Assembly (NCBI GenBank): GCA_910575555.1
Contig: CAJTFX010000025.1
Coordinates: 1 to 64,000, forward strand
Source of the DNA: Lachnospiraceae bacterium
GTDB taxonomy: Bacteria; Bacillota; Clostridia; Lachnospirales; Lachnospiraceae
DNA length: 64,000 nt
Direction of reading: 5' to 3'
Under the pieces are notes generated by a model. The model saw only the letters and a list, made by a program, of their open reading frames with translations, was not told where the DNA came from and did no database searches. Position numbers and translations under genes: made by a program. This document shows positions 42,309-50,864 of this stretch, piece after piece; positions within the stretch are counted from its first letter, which is position 1; every line of letters starts with the position of its first letter.

Positions 42309-43847
42309 ATGGCAATGTGGAAAAAGCATACAAAGCGTCTAAATAAGACAAAGAGCCGGAATGCGGAAGAAGCACTGGCCCGACTGAAAGGATTTTTGGA
42401 TAGAGATTTTAAAGAACCTGTCCGTATCCTTTGCGGATTCTGGGAAGACCAGCAGAACGCAATTTCTTATCAAGAATTGCGGGCGGCAGTGGTAGCGAGA
42501 AGCCTGAACGAAGAGACTTTCCGATTGTGGAGCCAGGATTACTCTGTGCTTGTAGTGAAGCATTTGAAACCGCTCTGGGAAGAGGCCATGCGGGCTGGCT
42601 CCATGAGCCAGCCGGTTGTGCAGGGGCTTTCCTTTGATTTCAACATGCATACTCCCGGCATTATGAACTGGATTAAAGATAAGGGTGCAGCCTTTGTCAC
42701 GGCATCCTCTGAAGAGCAGCGGAGTGCGATCCAGGCCCTTCTGACAAAAAAGATAGTGGAAAACCATACGGTGGATGAGTTGGCGAAATTCATACGTCCC
42801 TGCATCGGGCTGACAAAGCCACAGGCGGAAGCAAACCTTCGGTATTATGAAACTGTTGTGAAAAATTTAAAAGCGGATCATCCGAGAATGAAGAGGGAAA
42901 CGGTAGAGCGGAAAGCTCGGGAGGCGGCAACGAAATATGCGGAAAGGCAGCACCGGCAGAGAGCCTTAACCATTGCTCGGACAGAAAGCGCTTATGCTTA
43001 TAACCGGGGCGCGGATGAAGGAGTTCGTCAAGCTCAGGTCCATGGGCTTCTGGGAAAGATGGAAAAACGCTGGAGTACGTCTGGGGATGAATGCGTGTGT
43101 GACATGTGCGCCGCGCTGGAAGGGACTGAGATTGGCATGGATGAAAGTTTTGATATTAAAGGGAAAGAACTCTTTAAAGGTCATCATATGTTACCGCCCG
43201 CCCATCCAAACTGCGCCTGTGCCGTTGAATACATAGAGCTGGAGCCGCCGTTATTTACAGATATTCGGACAGATGGAAACCTTATGGATATGCAGGATGA
43301 AGCGTATGATAGGTTTGGGATTTTTACAAATAATCAGCCCTCAGCCCCAGGATATTATGATTTTAAAGGAAAGGATATGGAACAGGTGGAAAAAGAGATT
43401 GCGGAACGGCAGTATGAAACTGCGGTGTGCTTTGGAAAAAACGGAAAAGCGAAATTCGCTCAGATAGGGGACGAAGATTCTGTCCGATTTACAATGATAC
43501 AGCTTTTGATGATGAAAGGCGCGGATATAACGCACAACCATCCGAACAGCACACCGCCGTCTCCGGAAGATCTCTACCTGATGAAAGATTATAAAGCGAA
43601 TTCTTTCCGTACCACTGGAAAAGACGGCACCTATGTGTTAAGGTATACTCAAGAGGTTGAGAACCTTCCTGATTTCAAAGAGTTCAGCGATGCGTACGAA
43701 AGATTAAAGGACGAATATACGGATATATTCTTTGAATTGACAGAAAAGGGAATAGGTGAGAAAGAGGCATTGCGCATAGTTGGAGACAATATATGGGAGG
43801 GGCTGTTCGAATTGTATGGAGTGAAGCCGACTTTTGAAAGGAGATAA
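42309..43847 (+). CDS. Minor head protein (Mu gpF-like) with fused JAB/MPN-like C-terminal domain
   Basis: Residues about 130-320 form the head morphogenesis domain (KYAERQHRQRALTIARTESA, CVCDMCAALEGTEI, PPAHPNCACAVEY). Residues about 355-512 form an extra domain with AVCFGKNGKAKFAQIGDE and GADITHNHPNSTPPSPEDLY; HNH-x6-S-x2-D resembles the JAMM metal site HxH-x7-S-x2-D of JAB/RadC-type proteins. Such extra domains on minor head proteins may be delivered with the DNA or process host or phage proteins. The domain assignment is by motif and needs structure support. Confidence 0.75.
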   Translation: MAMWKKHTKRLNKTKSRNAEEALARLKGFLDRDFKEPVRILCGFWEDQQNAISYQELRAAVVARSLNEETFRLWSQDYSVLVVKHLKPLWEEAMRAGSMSQPVVQGLSFDFNMHTPGIMNWIKDKGAAFVTASSEEQRSAIQALLTKKIVENHTVDELAKFIRPCIGLTKPQAEANLRYYETVVKNLKADHPRMKRETVERKAREAATKYAERQHRQRALTIARTESAYAYNRGADEGVRQAQVHGLLGKMEKRWSTSGDECVCDMCAALEGTEIGMDESFDIKGKELFKGHHMLPPAHPNCACAVEYIELEPPLFTDIRTDGNLMDMQDEAYDRFGIFTNNQPSAPGYYDFKGKDMEQVEKEIAERQYETAVCFGKNGKAKFAQIGDEDSVRFTMIQLLMMKGADITHNHPNSTPPSPEDLYLMKDYKANSFRTTGKDGTYVLRYTQEVENLPDFKEFSDAYERLKDEYTDIFFELTEKGIGEKEALRIVGDNIWEGLFELYGVKPTFERR

Positions 43848-43850
43848 GAA

Positions 43851-44030
43851 GTGGGAGAAATTACTGATAAATACCATCTGAACATGTATTGCGTGTGTTC
43901 AAAATGTAAGAAAAAGCAGGAGGGCGATTACGCATATTCCTGTAAAGAATATAACAGGGAGAAAGGAATCCCGGCAGAAATATGGAATGGAAAGAACATG
44001 GATTGCCCATATTTCCAGTCTAAAAAATGA
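43851..44030 (+). CDS. Short Cys-containing protein
   Basis: 59 codons from GTG 43851 (AAAGGAG upstream) encode YCVCSKCKKKQEGDYAYSCK and NMDCPYFQSKK, probably a small zinc-binding protein. It sits between the minor head gene and a terminator. Function unknown. Confidence 0.5.
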   Translation: MGEITDKYHLNMYCVCSKCKKKQEGDYAYSCKEYNREKGIPAEIWNGKNMDCPYFQSKK

Positions 44031-44040
44031 AGAATGAGAA

Positions 44041-44070
44041 AAGGGCTGCCTAAGGGCAGTCCTTTTTTGC
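44041..44070 (+). terminator. Terminator inside the head operon
   Basis: AAGGGCTGCC (44041-44050) pairs with GGCAGTCCTT (44055-44064), one G-U pair, loop TAAG, followed by T. It lies between minor head and protease genes, so it would lower expression of downstream genes unless bypassed by antitermination. Confidence 0.75.
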
Positions 44071-44090
44071 AGGAAGGAGGCTGCATAGAC

Positions 44091-44579
44091 ATGAAAAAAT
44101 TCTCAGAATTAATCTGTAAAAACGATGCCAGAGAGAGGGGGATATGTCAAAAGGGCCCGCCAGGAGTGCAGAAGGGAAGATTTCAGATTATGAAATCCGA
44201 AGATGATCGCATGCTCGCTTTTGGATGGGCGAATGTCTCTATACGCGCGAATGGGGAAATGATTGAGGATTATCAGGAAGATATTGTGGAGCCGAGGGAA
44301 TTGGAGAATGCAGCATACCAGTTTGTGGAGTTGTACCGAGAGGGCGGAGAGATGCACGAACGAGGAGGCGCAGCGGTTCTGATCGAGAGCATTGTATTTA
44401 CAGAAGAAAAGATGCAGGCCATGGGCATTCCCCAAGGCACGCTTCCAGTGGGTTGGTGGATTGGCTTTAAGGTTACGGATAAAGGTGTCTGGGAAAAGGT
44501 TAAAGACGGCACTTATTTAATGTTTTCAATTGAAGGGGAAGCGGAAAGAGTGCATGTAGAGAATGGAAGTGTTATGTAG
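44091..44579 (+). CDS. XkdF-like putative prohead protease
   Basis: The 162-residue protein matches the PBSX XkdF type: MLAFGWANVSIRANGEMIED, YQEDIVEPRELENAAYQFV, HERGGAAVLIESIVFTEEKM and WWIGFKVTDKGVWEKVKDG. This domain is regarded as a serine-protease-like maturation enzyme acting on head proteins. ATG 44091 has GGAAGGAGG upstream at 10 bases. Confidence 0.78.
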   Translation: MKKFSELICKNDARERGICQKGPPGVQKGRFQIMKSEDDRMLAFGWANVSIRANGEMIEDYQEDIVEPRELENAAYQFVELYREGGEMHERGGAAVLIESIVFTEEKMQAMGIPQGTLPVGWWIGFKVTDKGVWEKVKDGTYLMFSIEGEAERVHVENGSVM

Positions 44580-44628
44580 TAATGCTGTAAAAATTGCATA
44601 GGCAGTATATATTTTAGATAAATCAAGC

Positions 44629-44657
44629 GGCATCCGGAAACGGATGCCATTTGTTTT
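44629..44657 (+). terminator. Hairpin with weak T tract before the scaffold gene
   Basis: GGCATCCG (44629-44636) pairs perfectly with CGGATGCC (44641-44648) around GAAA and is followed by ATTTGTTTT. It may be a leaky terminator or an RNA-processing site between protease and scaffold genes. Confidence 0.55.
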
Positions 44658-44684
44658 ATAAATCCATGGAAAGGAGGAGGCGGA

Positions 44685-45947
44685 TTGGCCACAAAGTTAA
44701 AAAATCTGAAAATCCGAAAAGTGGATTTTGTGGATGAAGGAGCGAATCCAGATGCCCATATCGTTCTGTATAAACATAGGGATGGTGGGGAAGGAGAGCT
44801 TGGGGAAAAAGATGGCAGGGGTAAAGAGGGCTTCTGGAAGCGTCTGGCATCTATCATCCGGGAGGCGGTGGAATTAGCTCCGAAAGAGGTGGGAGGCGCA
44901 GTAGAGGGGATTCAGAAAGAGAATGCAGCAAGTTTTAACGAGAAGCTGAATGAAGCAAAAAGCAGGAAGATTGCAGATGAAATTTGGGATCTTTGTTATG
45001 CCCTACAATCCTCCATCTGCTCCATCCTGAGTGAGGAAGGAATGGACAGCGCAGGCATATCAGCGGCGATGAAAGAAAGCCTGGGTGAATTCCATGCAGT
45101 CATGGAGGCATCTATTTCAGATTGGGCGGCAGGAAATGCGGCTGGTATTGTGAAAAAAGAAGAAAACAATCCTGATAAGGAAGAGGAACAGGAAGGAGAA
45201 GAAGAGGAAATGAAAATTGATAAGAGCAAATTGACGCCCGCGGAACTGGCTTTTCTGGAATCCATTGAAAAGCGTTGCGGGATGGAAGAGGCGGCGCAGA
45301 TGTTAGGAGAGCTATTGCAGACATCGGCATATGCAGGCATACCGGCACAGATGTCAGGAGGCTCATTGAAGCAGCCAGCGGAATCCATGACAGTGTCTCC
45401 CATGCAGCAAGCAGTGGATAATTCAGTCGAAAAGTCGGTTGCGACAGCAGCGGATATGTCAGTGTTTACACCTACACAGACCGCATCTGTACAAGCGACG
45501 GCGCAGCAGAACGCAGCGGAAGATATTTATAAAGGCCTGCATCCGGCTGTGAAAGCAGAATTGGAAGAGTTGAAAAAGTTCCGGGAAAATGCGGAGGAAC
45601 GAGAGCTTACAGAGGTGGCCAAGAAATACGCAATTATCGGGAAAAAGGAAGAGGAACTGGTGCCTATGCTAAAAGGGCTGAAAGCGGCAGGTGGCAGTGC
45701 ATATGATGATATGATTGCAGTTCTGGACCAGGCGGTTGATACTGTAGAAAAGTCTGGGGTATTTTCTGAAATCGGAAAGGCAGGAGGCAGAGGCGCAGTG
45801 GGTAGCTCGGCGGAGGCTAAAATTTCCGAAATTGCTAAAGGCTATATCGAAAAAGATCCCAATTTAAGCTGTAATCAGGCGCTTGCTAAAGCCTGGGAAG
45901 ATCGTCCGGACATTCTGGAGGAATATGAAAAAGAAGCGGGATTTTAA
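44685..45947 (+). CDS. Scaffold-like head protein
   Basis: The 420-residue protein starts KIRKVDFVDEGANPDAHIVL, a motif seen at the start of XkdF-associated head proteins, then has a Glu-rich middle (DKEEEQEGEEEEMKIDKSKL) and helical C-terminal part (ELEELKKFRENAEERELTEV). Place between protease and decoration/capsid genes and the acidic helical composition suggest a scaffold that is removed by the protease. TTG 44685 has AAAGGAGGAGG upstream. Confidence 0.65.
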   Translation: MATKLKNLKIRKVDFVDEGANPDAHIVLYKHRDGGEGELGEKDGRGKEGFWKRLASIIREAVELAPKEVGGAVEGIQKENAASFNEKLNEAKSRKIADEIWDLCYALQSSICSILSEEGMDSAGISAAMKESLGEFHAVMEASISDWAAGNAAGIVKKEENNPDKEEEQEGEEEEMKIDKSKLTPAELAFLESIEKRCGMEEAAQMLGELLQTSAYAGIPAQMSGGSLKQPAESMTVSPMQQAVDNSVEKSVATAADMSVFTPTQTASVQATAQQNAAEDIYKGLHPAVKAELEELKKFRENAEERELTEVAKKYAIIGKKEEELVPMLKGLKAAGGSAYDDMIAVLDQAVDTVEKSGVFSEIGKAGGRGAVGSSAEAKISEIAKGYIEKDPNLSCNQALAKAWEDRPDILEEYEKEAGF

Positions 45948-45961
45948 GAAAGGAGGCTGTT

Positions 45962-46387
45962 ATGTCTAGAAGAAATTTTAATGGGACACAGATTAATCAG
46001 AGTGTCACCATTGTGGAAACGGCTGGCGCGGATATGGAGGATTGCAGGAACCGAGCCATGATATATGACAGTGACGGTAATGTAGTTCTGGCGGAAAACG
46101 GCACAAAGCCTTTTGCAGGAATTGCCCTGATTGAAGCAGGCATGAATGACATTTCCGGAAAGGAATCCGGGAAAGTTGCAAAAGGGGATGACGTGGACAT
46201 CCAGATTAAAGACATTGGATATCTGTTGTCTGGCGCAGAAATTGCGAAGGGCGCAGAAGTGACGGCGGGGGCAGGCGGGCTTGCAGCAGTCGCTGCGTCC
46301 GGCGATTATGTCATAGGGATTGGATTGGATGCAGCTGAAAAAGACGATTACTGTCGCATCCAGATTGCAAAATACCAGAAAAATTAA
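45962..46387 (+). CDS. Head decoration protein (DUF2190-like)
   Basis: The 141-residue all-beta protein contains AENGTKPFAGIALIEAG, KGDDVDIQIKDIGYLLSG, GAEVTAGAGGLAAVAASGDY and VIGIGLDAAEKDDYCRIQI, the pattern of capsid cement proteins that bind the head exterior. It lies 19 bases before the major capsid gene. AAAGGAGG precedes ATG 45962. Confidence 0.7.
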   Translation: MSRRNFNGTQINQSVTIVETAGADMEDCRNRAMIYDSDGNVVLAENGTKPFAGIALIEAGMNDISGKESGKVAKGDDVDIQIKDIGYLLSGAEIAKGAEVTAGAGGLAAVAASGDYVIGIGLDAAEKDDYCRIQIAKYQKN

Positions 46388-46406
46388 TGTAGGAGGGAAA
46401 TGAACA

Positions 46407-47432
46407 ATGCAAAGAACAGCAGCAAGCATCCAGGCGGATATTGCAAAAGGCGCATTCCGCCCACATACAGCGTTATCGAACATGGCGCTGTCCTATTACC
46501 AGAGTGATTCCCAAGCGTTTGCAAGGACAGTTTTTCCAATTTGCCCAGTCAGCTTATCTTCGGACAATTATTATGTCTTTGACAAGGAAGACTTGCTCAG
46601 GGACAATTGGCACAGAAAACCTGCTTATGGGAAAGTGGACACGGCAGTATTGTCCGAACACATGGAACTATATGCATGTTATGTGGATCAGATGATTATG
46701 GGCATTGATGGCATCCGGCAGACGGATTTGATGCGCAGGCAAGGGCCGGCGGCGATGAACCCGAAAATGCAGCGGACGAAGACAATGGCAGCGCAGGCCA
46801 ACATCCACCAGGATGTCATGTTTGCCAATGCTTTTTTCAAGCCCGGAGTATGGGGGCATGAAGAAACGGGGGTGGATTCCACCGCCCCGGCATCTGGCCA
46901 GTTTATTAAATTCACGAACGGAAATTCCGATCCGGTGTCGTTTATGGATGTGAAGAAAACGGAGATGGAGGAGAAAACTGGCCGGAAGCCGAACAGGCTG
47001 GCGCTAGGGGTCAATGTGTTTAATGCACTTAAGAAACACCCGGCCATCTTGGAAAGGGTGAAATATGGGGGCTCTACGGCTAATCCTGCATCTGTTACGC
47101 TGAATGTGTTAGCGCAGCTTTTTGAGATTGACCGGATTGCCGTTCAGCGTTCTATTATGAATAAGGCAAAATTGGGGCAAAGAGCAGACATGGGTTATAT
47201 CGGGGACTCTAACGGTTTCCTTCTAGCTTATGCCACGGATTCTCCGTCCATTGAAGAACCTTCTGCCGGTTATATTTTTACTTGGGATATGCTGGGGAAC
47301 GGGAATTTGATGCCTGTACTGAATTATGAAGGCGAACCAGGCACCCATGCGGAATTTATTGAAGGCCTTATGGCTATAGATATGAGAAAGACAGTGGATG
47401 ATCTGGCAATGTATTTTGCGGATGCTGCATAA
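46407..47432 (+). CDS. Major capsid protein
   Basis: The 341-residue protein resembles the E-type/XkdG-like capsid: YYQSDSQAFARTVFPICPVS, VFDKEDLLRDNWHRKPAYGK, RPNRLALGVNVFNALKKHP-like segment, and AYATDSPSIEEPSAGYIFTW. No N-terminal delta domain is visible, matching the presence of a separate scaffold. AGGAGGGAAATG provides the start. It should form the icosahedral shell. Confidence 0.82.
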   Translation: MQRTAASIQADIAKGAFRPHTALSNMALSYYQSDSQAFARTVFPICPVSLSSDNYYVFDKEDLLRDNWHRKPAYGKVDTAVLSEHMELYACYVDQMIMGIDGIRQTDLMRRQGPAAMNPKMQRTKTMAAQANIHQDVMFANAFFKPGVWGHEETGVDSTAPASGQFIKFTNGNSDPVSFMDVKKTEMEEKTGRKPNRLALGVNVFNALKKHPAILERVKYGGSTANPASVTLNVLAQLFEIDRIAVQRSIMNKAKLGQRADMGYIGDSNGFLLAYATDSPSIEEPSAGYIFTWDMLGNGNLMPVLNYEGEPGTHAEFIEGLMAIDMRKTVDDLAMYFADAA

Positions 47433-47444
47433 GGAGGGCATGCC

Positions 47445-48059
47445 ATGAAACTGATTGCGAATAAGCCCTGTAGTTTTGGCGGCCTGCAGTTTTACATCGG
47501 TGATGAAGTTCCGGTGAAACTTGTAACGGATGTTAAGACACAGGAAAAGCTAGGTGTTCTGTCTGTGGTTCCTGACGTTGAAAAGGGGGAGAATAAAGGG
47601 GAAGCGCAATACGGTGCAGGCGCCTCCTGTCTCTATACGCAGGAACAGGTGGAGCATAAGATTGCCGAAGCTGTGGCGGATGCCGTAAATAATACAATTA
47701 TGGAAATGGAGCAGAGACGGGAGGCGGTGGAAGAAGGGAAGCTGTTGGAAGAAGAGATAGAGGCGCATGGCGGGGCGGTCTTGATTGAAGTCATGCGGGA
47801 ATCTGACGACGGAGACAGTCAGGTTATGGAGATTTTGGCTGTTCAGTCAGAAATCCGGCAGGTGTTTTCCATTCTGCAAATGAATGCCGAAGAAGGGGCA
47901 CGGATGATTGCTGAAGTGGAGAGCGAAAACGTTCTGATTCTGCTTCATGTGGCGGACAGCCGTAAAACCATTAAAGATGCGGCGCGTAAACAGGCGGATA
48001 AGCTATTTCAAAAAAAAACAGTTGATGCATCCGGCGGAGAATCGGATCCCCAGGAGTGA
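47445..48059 (+). CDS. Hypothetical head protein
   Basis: The 204-residue product starts KLIANKPCSFGGLQFYIGDE, a short beta unit seen in YqbF-like proteins next to capsid genes, then has a helical Glu-rich middle (NNTIMEMEQRREAVEEGKLL) and ends KKTVDASGGESDPQE. AAGGAGG precedes ATG 47445. Role unknown; position suggests head completion. Confidence 0.55.
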   Translation: MKLIANKPCSFGGLQFYIGDEVPVKLVTDVKTQEKLGVLSVVPDVEKGENKGEAQYGAGASCLYTQEQVEHKIAEAVADAVNNTIMEMEQRREAVEEGKLLEEEIEAHGGAVLIEVMRESDDGDSQVMEILAVQSEIRQVFSILQMNAEEGARMIAEVESENVLILLHVADSRKTIKDAARKQADKLFQKKTVDASGGESDPQE

Positions 48060-48076
48060 AAAGGAGTGGATGCTTA

Positions 48077-48496
48077 ATGGCAGAGGGTTCTTATACTTAC
48101 AATGTGGATAAAATTATGGAGCCAGGAAAAGACCGTATGCGCTTTGAGCTTGGGGATACCATGACGGAGGGCGGCTCAGACACCGCCGCCCTGACCGATC
48201 AGGAGATACAGGCGGCAATTGAGCTACATTTCAATTCGTGGAAAAGAGCAAAGCTTATGCTGCTGGAAAGCCTGTGCCGCCGTTTTGCCTATGAAGTTGA
48301 CGTAAAGACCGGCCCGCTGTGGATGTATATGCAGGAGAGGGCGAAATTGTGGCGGGCGGATTATGAGAGCCTGAAAAAAGAAGTTTCGGCGGAATCCTGC
48401 AGCGTTCCAAAGGTTGGGAATGGAAAGAATGGGGCGGGGAAACCGCCTTATTTTTATGCCGGTATGCAGAGGAATGAGAGGGCAGGAAGCGGATGA
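48077..48496 (+). CDS. Head-tail connector (gp6-like) candidate
   Basis: The 139-residue protein is helical and contains LTDQEIQAAIELHFNSWKRA and LLESLCRRFAYEVDVKTGPL, the layout of gp6/YqbG-type adaptors placed after capsid genes. ATG 48077 is chosen for AAAGGAG. It overlaps the next gene by four bases. Confidence 0.6.
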   Translation: MAEGSYTYNVDKIMEPGKDRMRFELGDTMTEGGSDTAALTDQEIQAAIELHFNSWKRAKLMLLESLCRRFAYEVDVKTGPLWMYMQERAKLWRADYESLKKEVSAESCSVPKVGNGKNGAGKPPYFYAGMQRNERAGSG

Positions 48497-48849
48497 ATAA
48501 TGCAAGGCTGATGTATGTGAGGCCGGGGAATCTATTCAAGGACTTTATCATAGAGCATAGCGTGCCGGTTGTGACAAGCACGGGAAGGGTGGCGGACAGT
48601 TACCATGGCGATGGAACCGAAAGCCTGAAAGGATGCCTTGCCGAGGCTGCGGACGAAGACAGGATCAATCATAATCAGAAAAACCATATCGTCACCCATA
48701 CCATTGTGCAGGCCGGTCCGCCAAAGGTGAAGCGAGGGGATAAGCTGACACTTGGAGAGAGAGTATTTTATATTGTTGACGTGGATGACGCAGGTTCTCT
48801 TGGCTTTTCAACTATTTATTACGCAGAGGAAAGGAAAGATGTGAAATGA
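48493..48849 (+). CDS. Head closure or stopper protein candidate
   Basis: The 118-residue product is beta-rich: IIEHSVPVVTSTGRVADSYH, NHIVTHTIVQAGPPKVKRGD, ERVFYIVDVDDAGSLGFSTI. Such proteins (XkdH/gp16-like) close the portal. Coupled to both neighbours by four-base overlaps. Confidence 0.6.
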   Translation: MNNARLMYVRPGNLFKDFIIEHSVPVVTSTGRVADSYHGDGTESLKGCLAEAADEDRINHNQKNHIVTHTIVQAGPPKVKRGDKLTLGERVFYIVDVDDAGSLGFSTIYYAEERKDVK

Positions 48850-49298
48850 GGCTTTGGACGGAAGGGGCTGTTGGCAGTGCTGGAAGGATAGTCCGAGCAA
48901 CGGTAAAAGCGCAAGTGGCAAACATTGACAGGCAGGTGCTTTCCCGTGGTACCCGGGCAGTGAATGCCATAAGGAATGCGGAGTTGGAAGTGTTAAAAGG
49001 ACAGAGAAACGGAAGAGTATACCGAAAATATCCATATAAAACAAAGTATACCGCATCCGCTCCCGGAGAACCGCCAGCCAGGCGCACCGGAAACCTCCGG
49101 ATGCATTGGAGCGGCGGGGTGAAGACGGGAAGGTCTTCCGGAAGCGGGATTGAAGTGATTGCCGCATTGGAGAGCCAGGAAAAATACGCTTATCACTTGG
49201 AAAACGGGAAAGGCATGGCTCCCAGGCCTTTTGTGGAGCGCATTAAAGATAAGGCAATGCCGGAGATTGAGAAAATTTATAAAGAGCCTTACCAGTAA
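48846..49298 (+). CDS. HK97 gp10-like tail completion protein
   Basis: The 150-residue protein has YTASAPGEPPARRTGNLRMH, YAYHLENGKGMAPRPFVERI and a helical end, the typical pattern of gp10-like tail terminators/neck proteins (AxxEFGTxxMxARPFxRPA in others). The start overlaps the upstream stop. Confidence 0.75.
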   Translation: MRLWTEGAVGSAGRIVRATVKAQVANIDRQVLSRGTRAVNAIRNAELEVLKGQRNGRVYRKYPYKTKYTASAPGEPPARRTGNLRMHWSGGVKTGRSSGSGIEVIAALESQEKYAYHLENGKGMAPRPFVERIKDKAMPEIEKIYKEPYQ

Positions 49299-49322
49299 AA
49301 TGCAGAAGGGAGGCGGTGAAGG

Positions 49323-49727
49323 ATGCCGTTGGTTAAAAAAGAACCGGTGGCGTTTTTTAATTTAAACCAGATAAGCCGGGGATGTCTGCTCTGGGGCAAA
49401 CATTTTACTTGGGACGATGGAAAGGCCGGTTTTGTGACATCGGCCACAAAAGAGCAATTAATTGTCCAGTACCATCCAGGTATTGGGAATGTAACAAACC
49501 ATTTTATTATTCCTGTGTCCGAAGCGGTGGAAGGGCAATGGGAAATTCGATGGTCTGCAGATTTATCCGAAGTGCAGACATATGGAATCCCAGAGGATAG
49601 CGAAGACCCAGGAACAGGTGAAGGAGATGTAGAAGAGACAGGAACGGAAGAGACGGACGGCCTGGAGAGCATTAGAGAGAGTGAAGGAGGAAGGGAATCA
49701 CATGAAACTGGAAGAGTTAATTCATGA
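49323..49727 (+). CDS. Hypothetical tail-region protein
   Basis: The 134-residue product is beta-rich at first (FFNLNQISRGCLLWGKHFTW, ATKEQLIVQYHPG) and ends in an acidic, Gly/Glu/Thr-rich tail (EDPGTGEGDVEETGTEETDG). GGGAGGCGG precedes ATG 49323. It overlaps the next gene by 26 bases. Function unknown. Confidence 0.5.
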   Translation: MPLVKKEPVAFFNLNQISRGCLLWGKHFTWDDGKAGFVTSATKEQLIVQYHPGIGNVTNHFIIPVSEAVEGQWEIRWSADLSEVQTYGIPEDSEDPGTGEGDVEETGTEETDGLESIRESEGGRESHETGRVNS

Positions 49728-50574
49728 ACGGTTCATCTGTTCTGAAAGCCTTGTAAAACAGCTTGCGTCATTCAGCGGCCAGCCCGCTGTATTTAGCCCG
49801 GATCCGCCGGATGATGGTCATGCAGGATGGCAGGGGAATATTCAGTATCCGAAAGTGATTTATAACTTTGACCTGCAGGCGAATGAAGAAAGGCACAGCG
49901 CTGGCACATTGTCTGTGTCACTGTTATGTCAGAATACGGCGGAAGTGACACCAGAAGCGATTGAGCCGATCGTTCGGGATTGTCTGCGAGATGTGATTTT
50001 AAAACCGAAAGGCGGGAGCCCTTATTGTTTTGCATGGGCCAGAACAGATGCGTTTACCATAGACGAAGAGGGCAGCTTGACGATCGGGAGCGAAATACGT
50101 TTTGACATTCTGGAATATCCGTCCCAGGAAACGACAGATCCGGATCCAATAATAGCTGTAAACAAATATCTTAAGGAACTGTATCCGGAATGTCTGGTGA
50201 TGGGTTATGACAAAATGAAGGAAATCACGGAATCTACAGAACAGCGGCCAGTAGTTTACTGCAGGCTGACATCCGTGGAGAAAGCGAAGGAGACGAATAC
50301 GGTTGCATGGTTGGACGGAAAAGTTTCCGTCCATGTTTTATGTCCGTCCGGCGAAACAAGGATGAAACTTGCGGCCGGCATTGCGAATCGGATGTCATTG
50401 GACGGAGAGATCATCCTTCTGGACGGTTCTCCCATGTTTATAAAAGGGCTGACGGCAAATTACAGGGCGGACTACCTGAAAGAAGGGCAGATTCTGTTCA
50501 CGGGCCATTACGGACTTTTACGATATCTGGCAAAACAGCCTCAGCTTTTGCAGGGAAAATTCAATTACGAATAG
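49702..50574 (+). CDS. Hypothetical tail protein upstream of the sheath
   Basis: The 290-residue product seems to have two similar halves (IRFDILEYPSQET near residue 140; VSVHVLCPSGETRMKLAAGI near 215). Phage genes at this place are tail terminator-like proteins, but the length is greater. ATG 49702 follows GGAGGAAGGG. I cannot name the family. Confidence 0.5.
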   Translation: MKLEELIHERFICSESLVKQLASFSGQPAVFSPDPPDDGHAGWQGNIQYPKVIYNFDLQANEERHSAGTLSVSLLCQNTAEVTPEAIEPIVRDCLRDVILKPKGGSPYCFAWARTDAFTIDEEGSLTIGSEIRFDILEYPSQETTDPDPIIAVNKYLKELYPECLVMGYDKMKEITESTEQRPVVYCRLTSVEKAKETNTVAWLDGKVSVHVLCPSGETRMKLAAGIANRMSLDGEIILLDGSPMFIKGLTANYRADYLKEGQILFTGHYGLLRYLAKQPQLLQGKFNYE

Positions 50575-50585
50575 GAGGGATCGAA

Positions 50586-50861
50586 ATGCAAGAAAAAACA
50601 GTGCAAGAAAAGACGACTTCTGAAAAAACGGAAGGAAAAGTGGAAGTGAAAAAGAAAGAGCCTCAGGCAGAGGCAAAGAAGAAAAGGCAACCAGCAGAGC
50701 CTATTTACACGGCCAGGGAATTGGCAGCCAGTGCAAAAAATGTTTTTGGTGCCAGGAGGGAATGTGTGGAGGCTGCCCTGGAAGCGGCGGGGAAACAGGA
50801 ATGCACGGTATCTGAGGCGAGAAGAATCGTAGAAAATTTTTTGAAAAAGGAGGTTGGTTAA
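50586..50861 (+). CDS. Small charged protein before the sheath gene
   Basis: The 91-residue product begins with a Lys/Glu-rich stretch and ends in a helical domain (YTARELAASAKNVFGARREC, TVSEARRIVENFLKKEV). Similar small genes lie before the sheath in PBSX-like phages. GGAGGG precedes ATG 50586. Confidence 0.55.
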   Translation: MQEKTVQEKTTSEKTEGKVEVKKKEPQAEAKKKRQPAEPIYTARELAASAKNVFGARRECVEAALEAAGKQECTVSEARRIVENFLKKEVG

Positions 50862-50864
50862 ATA

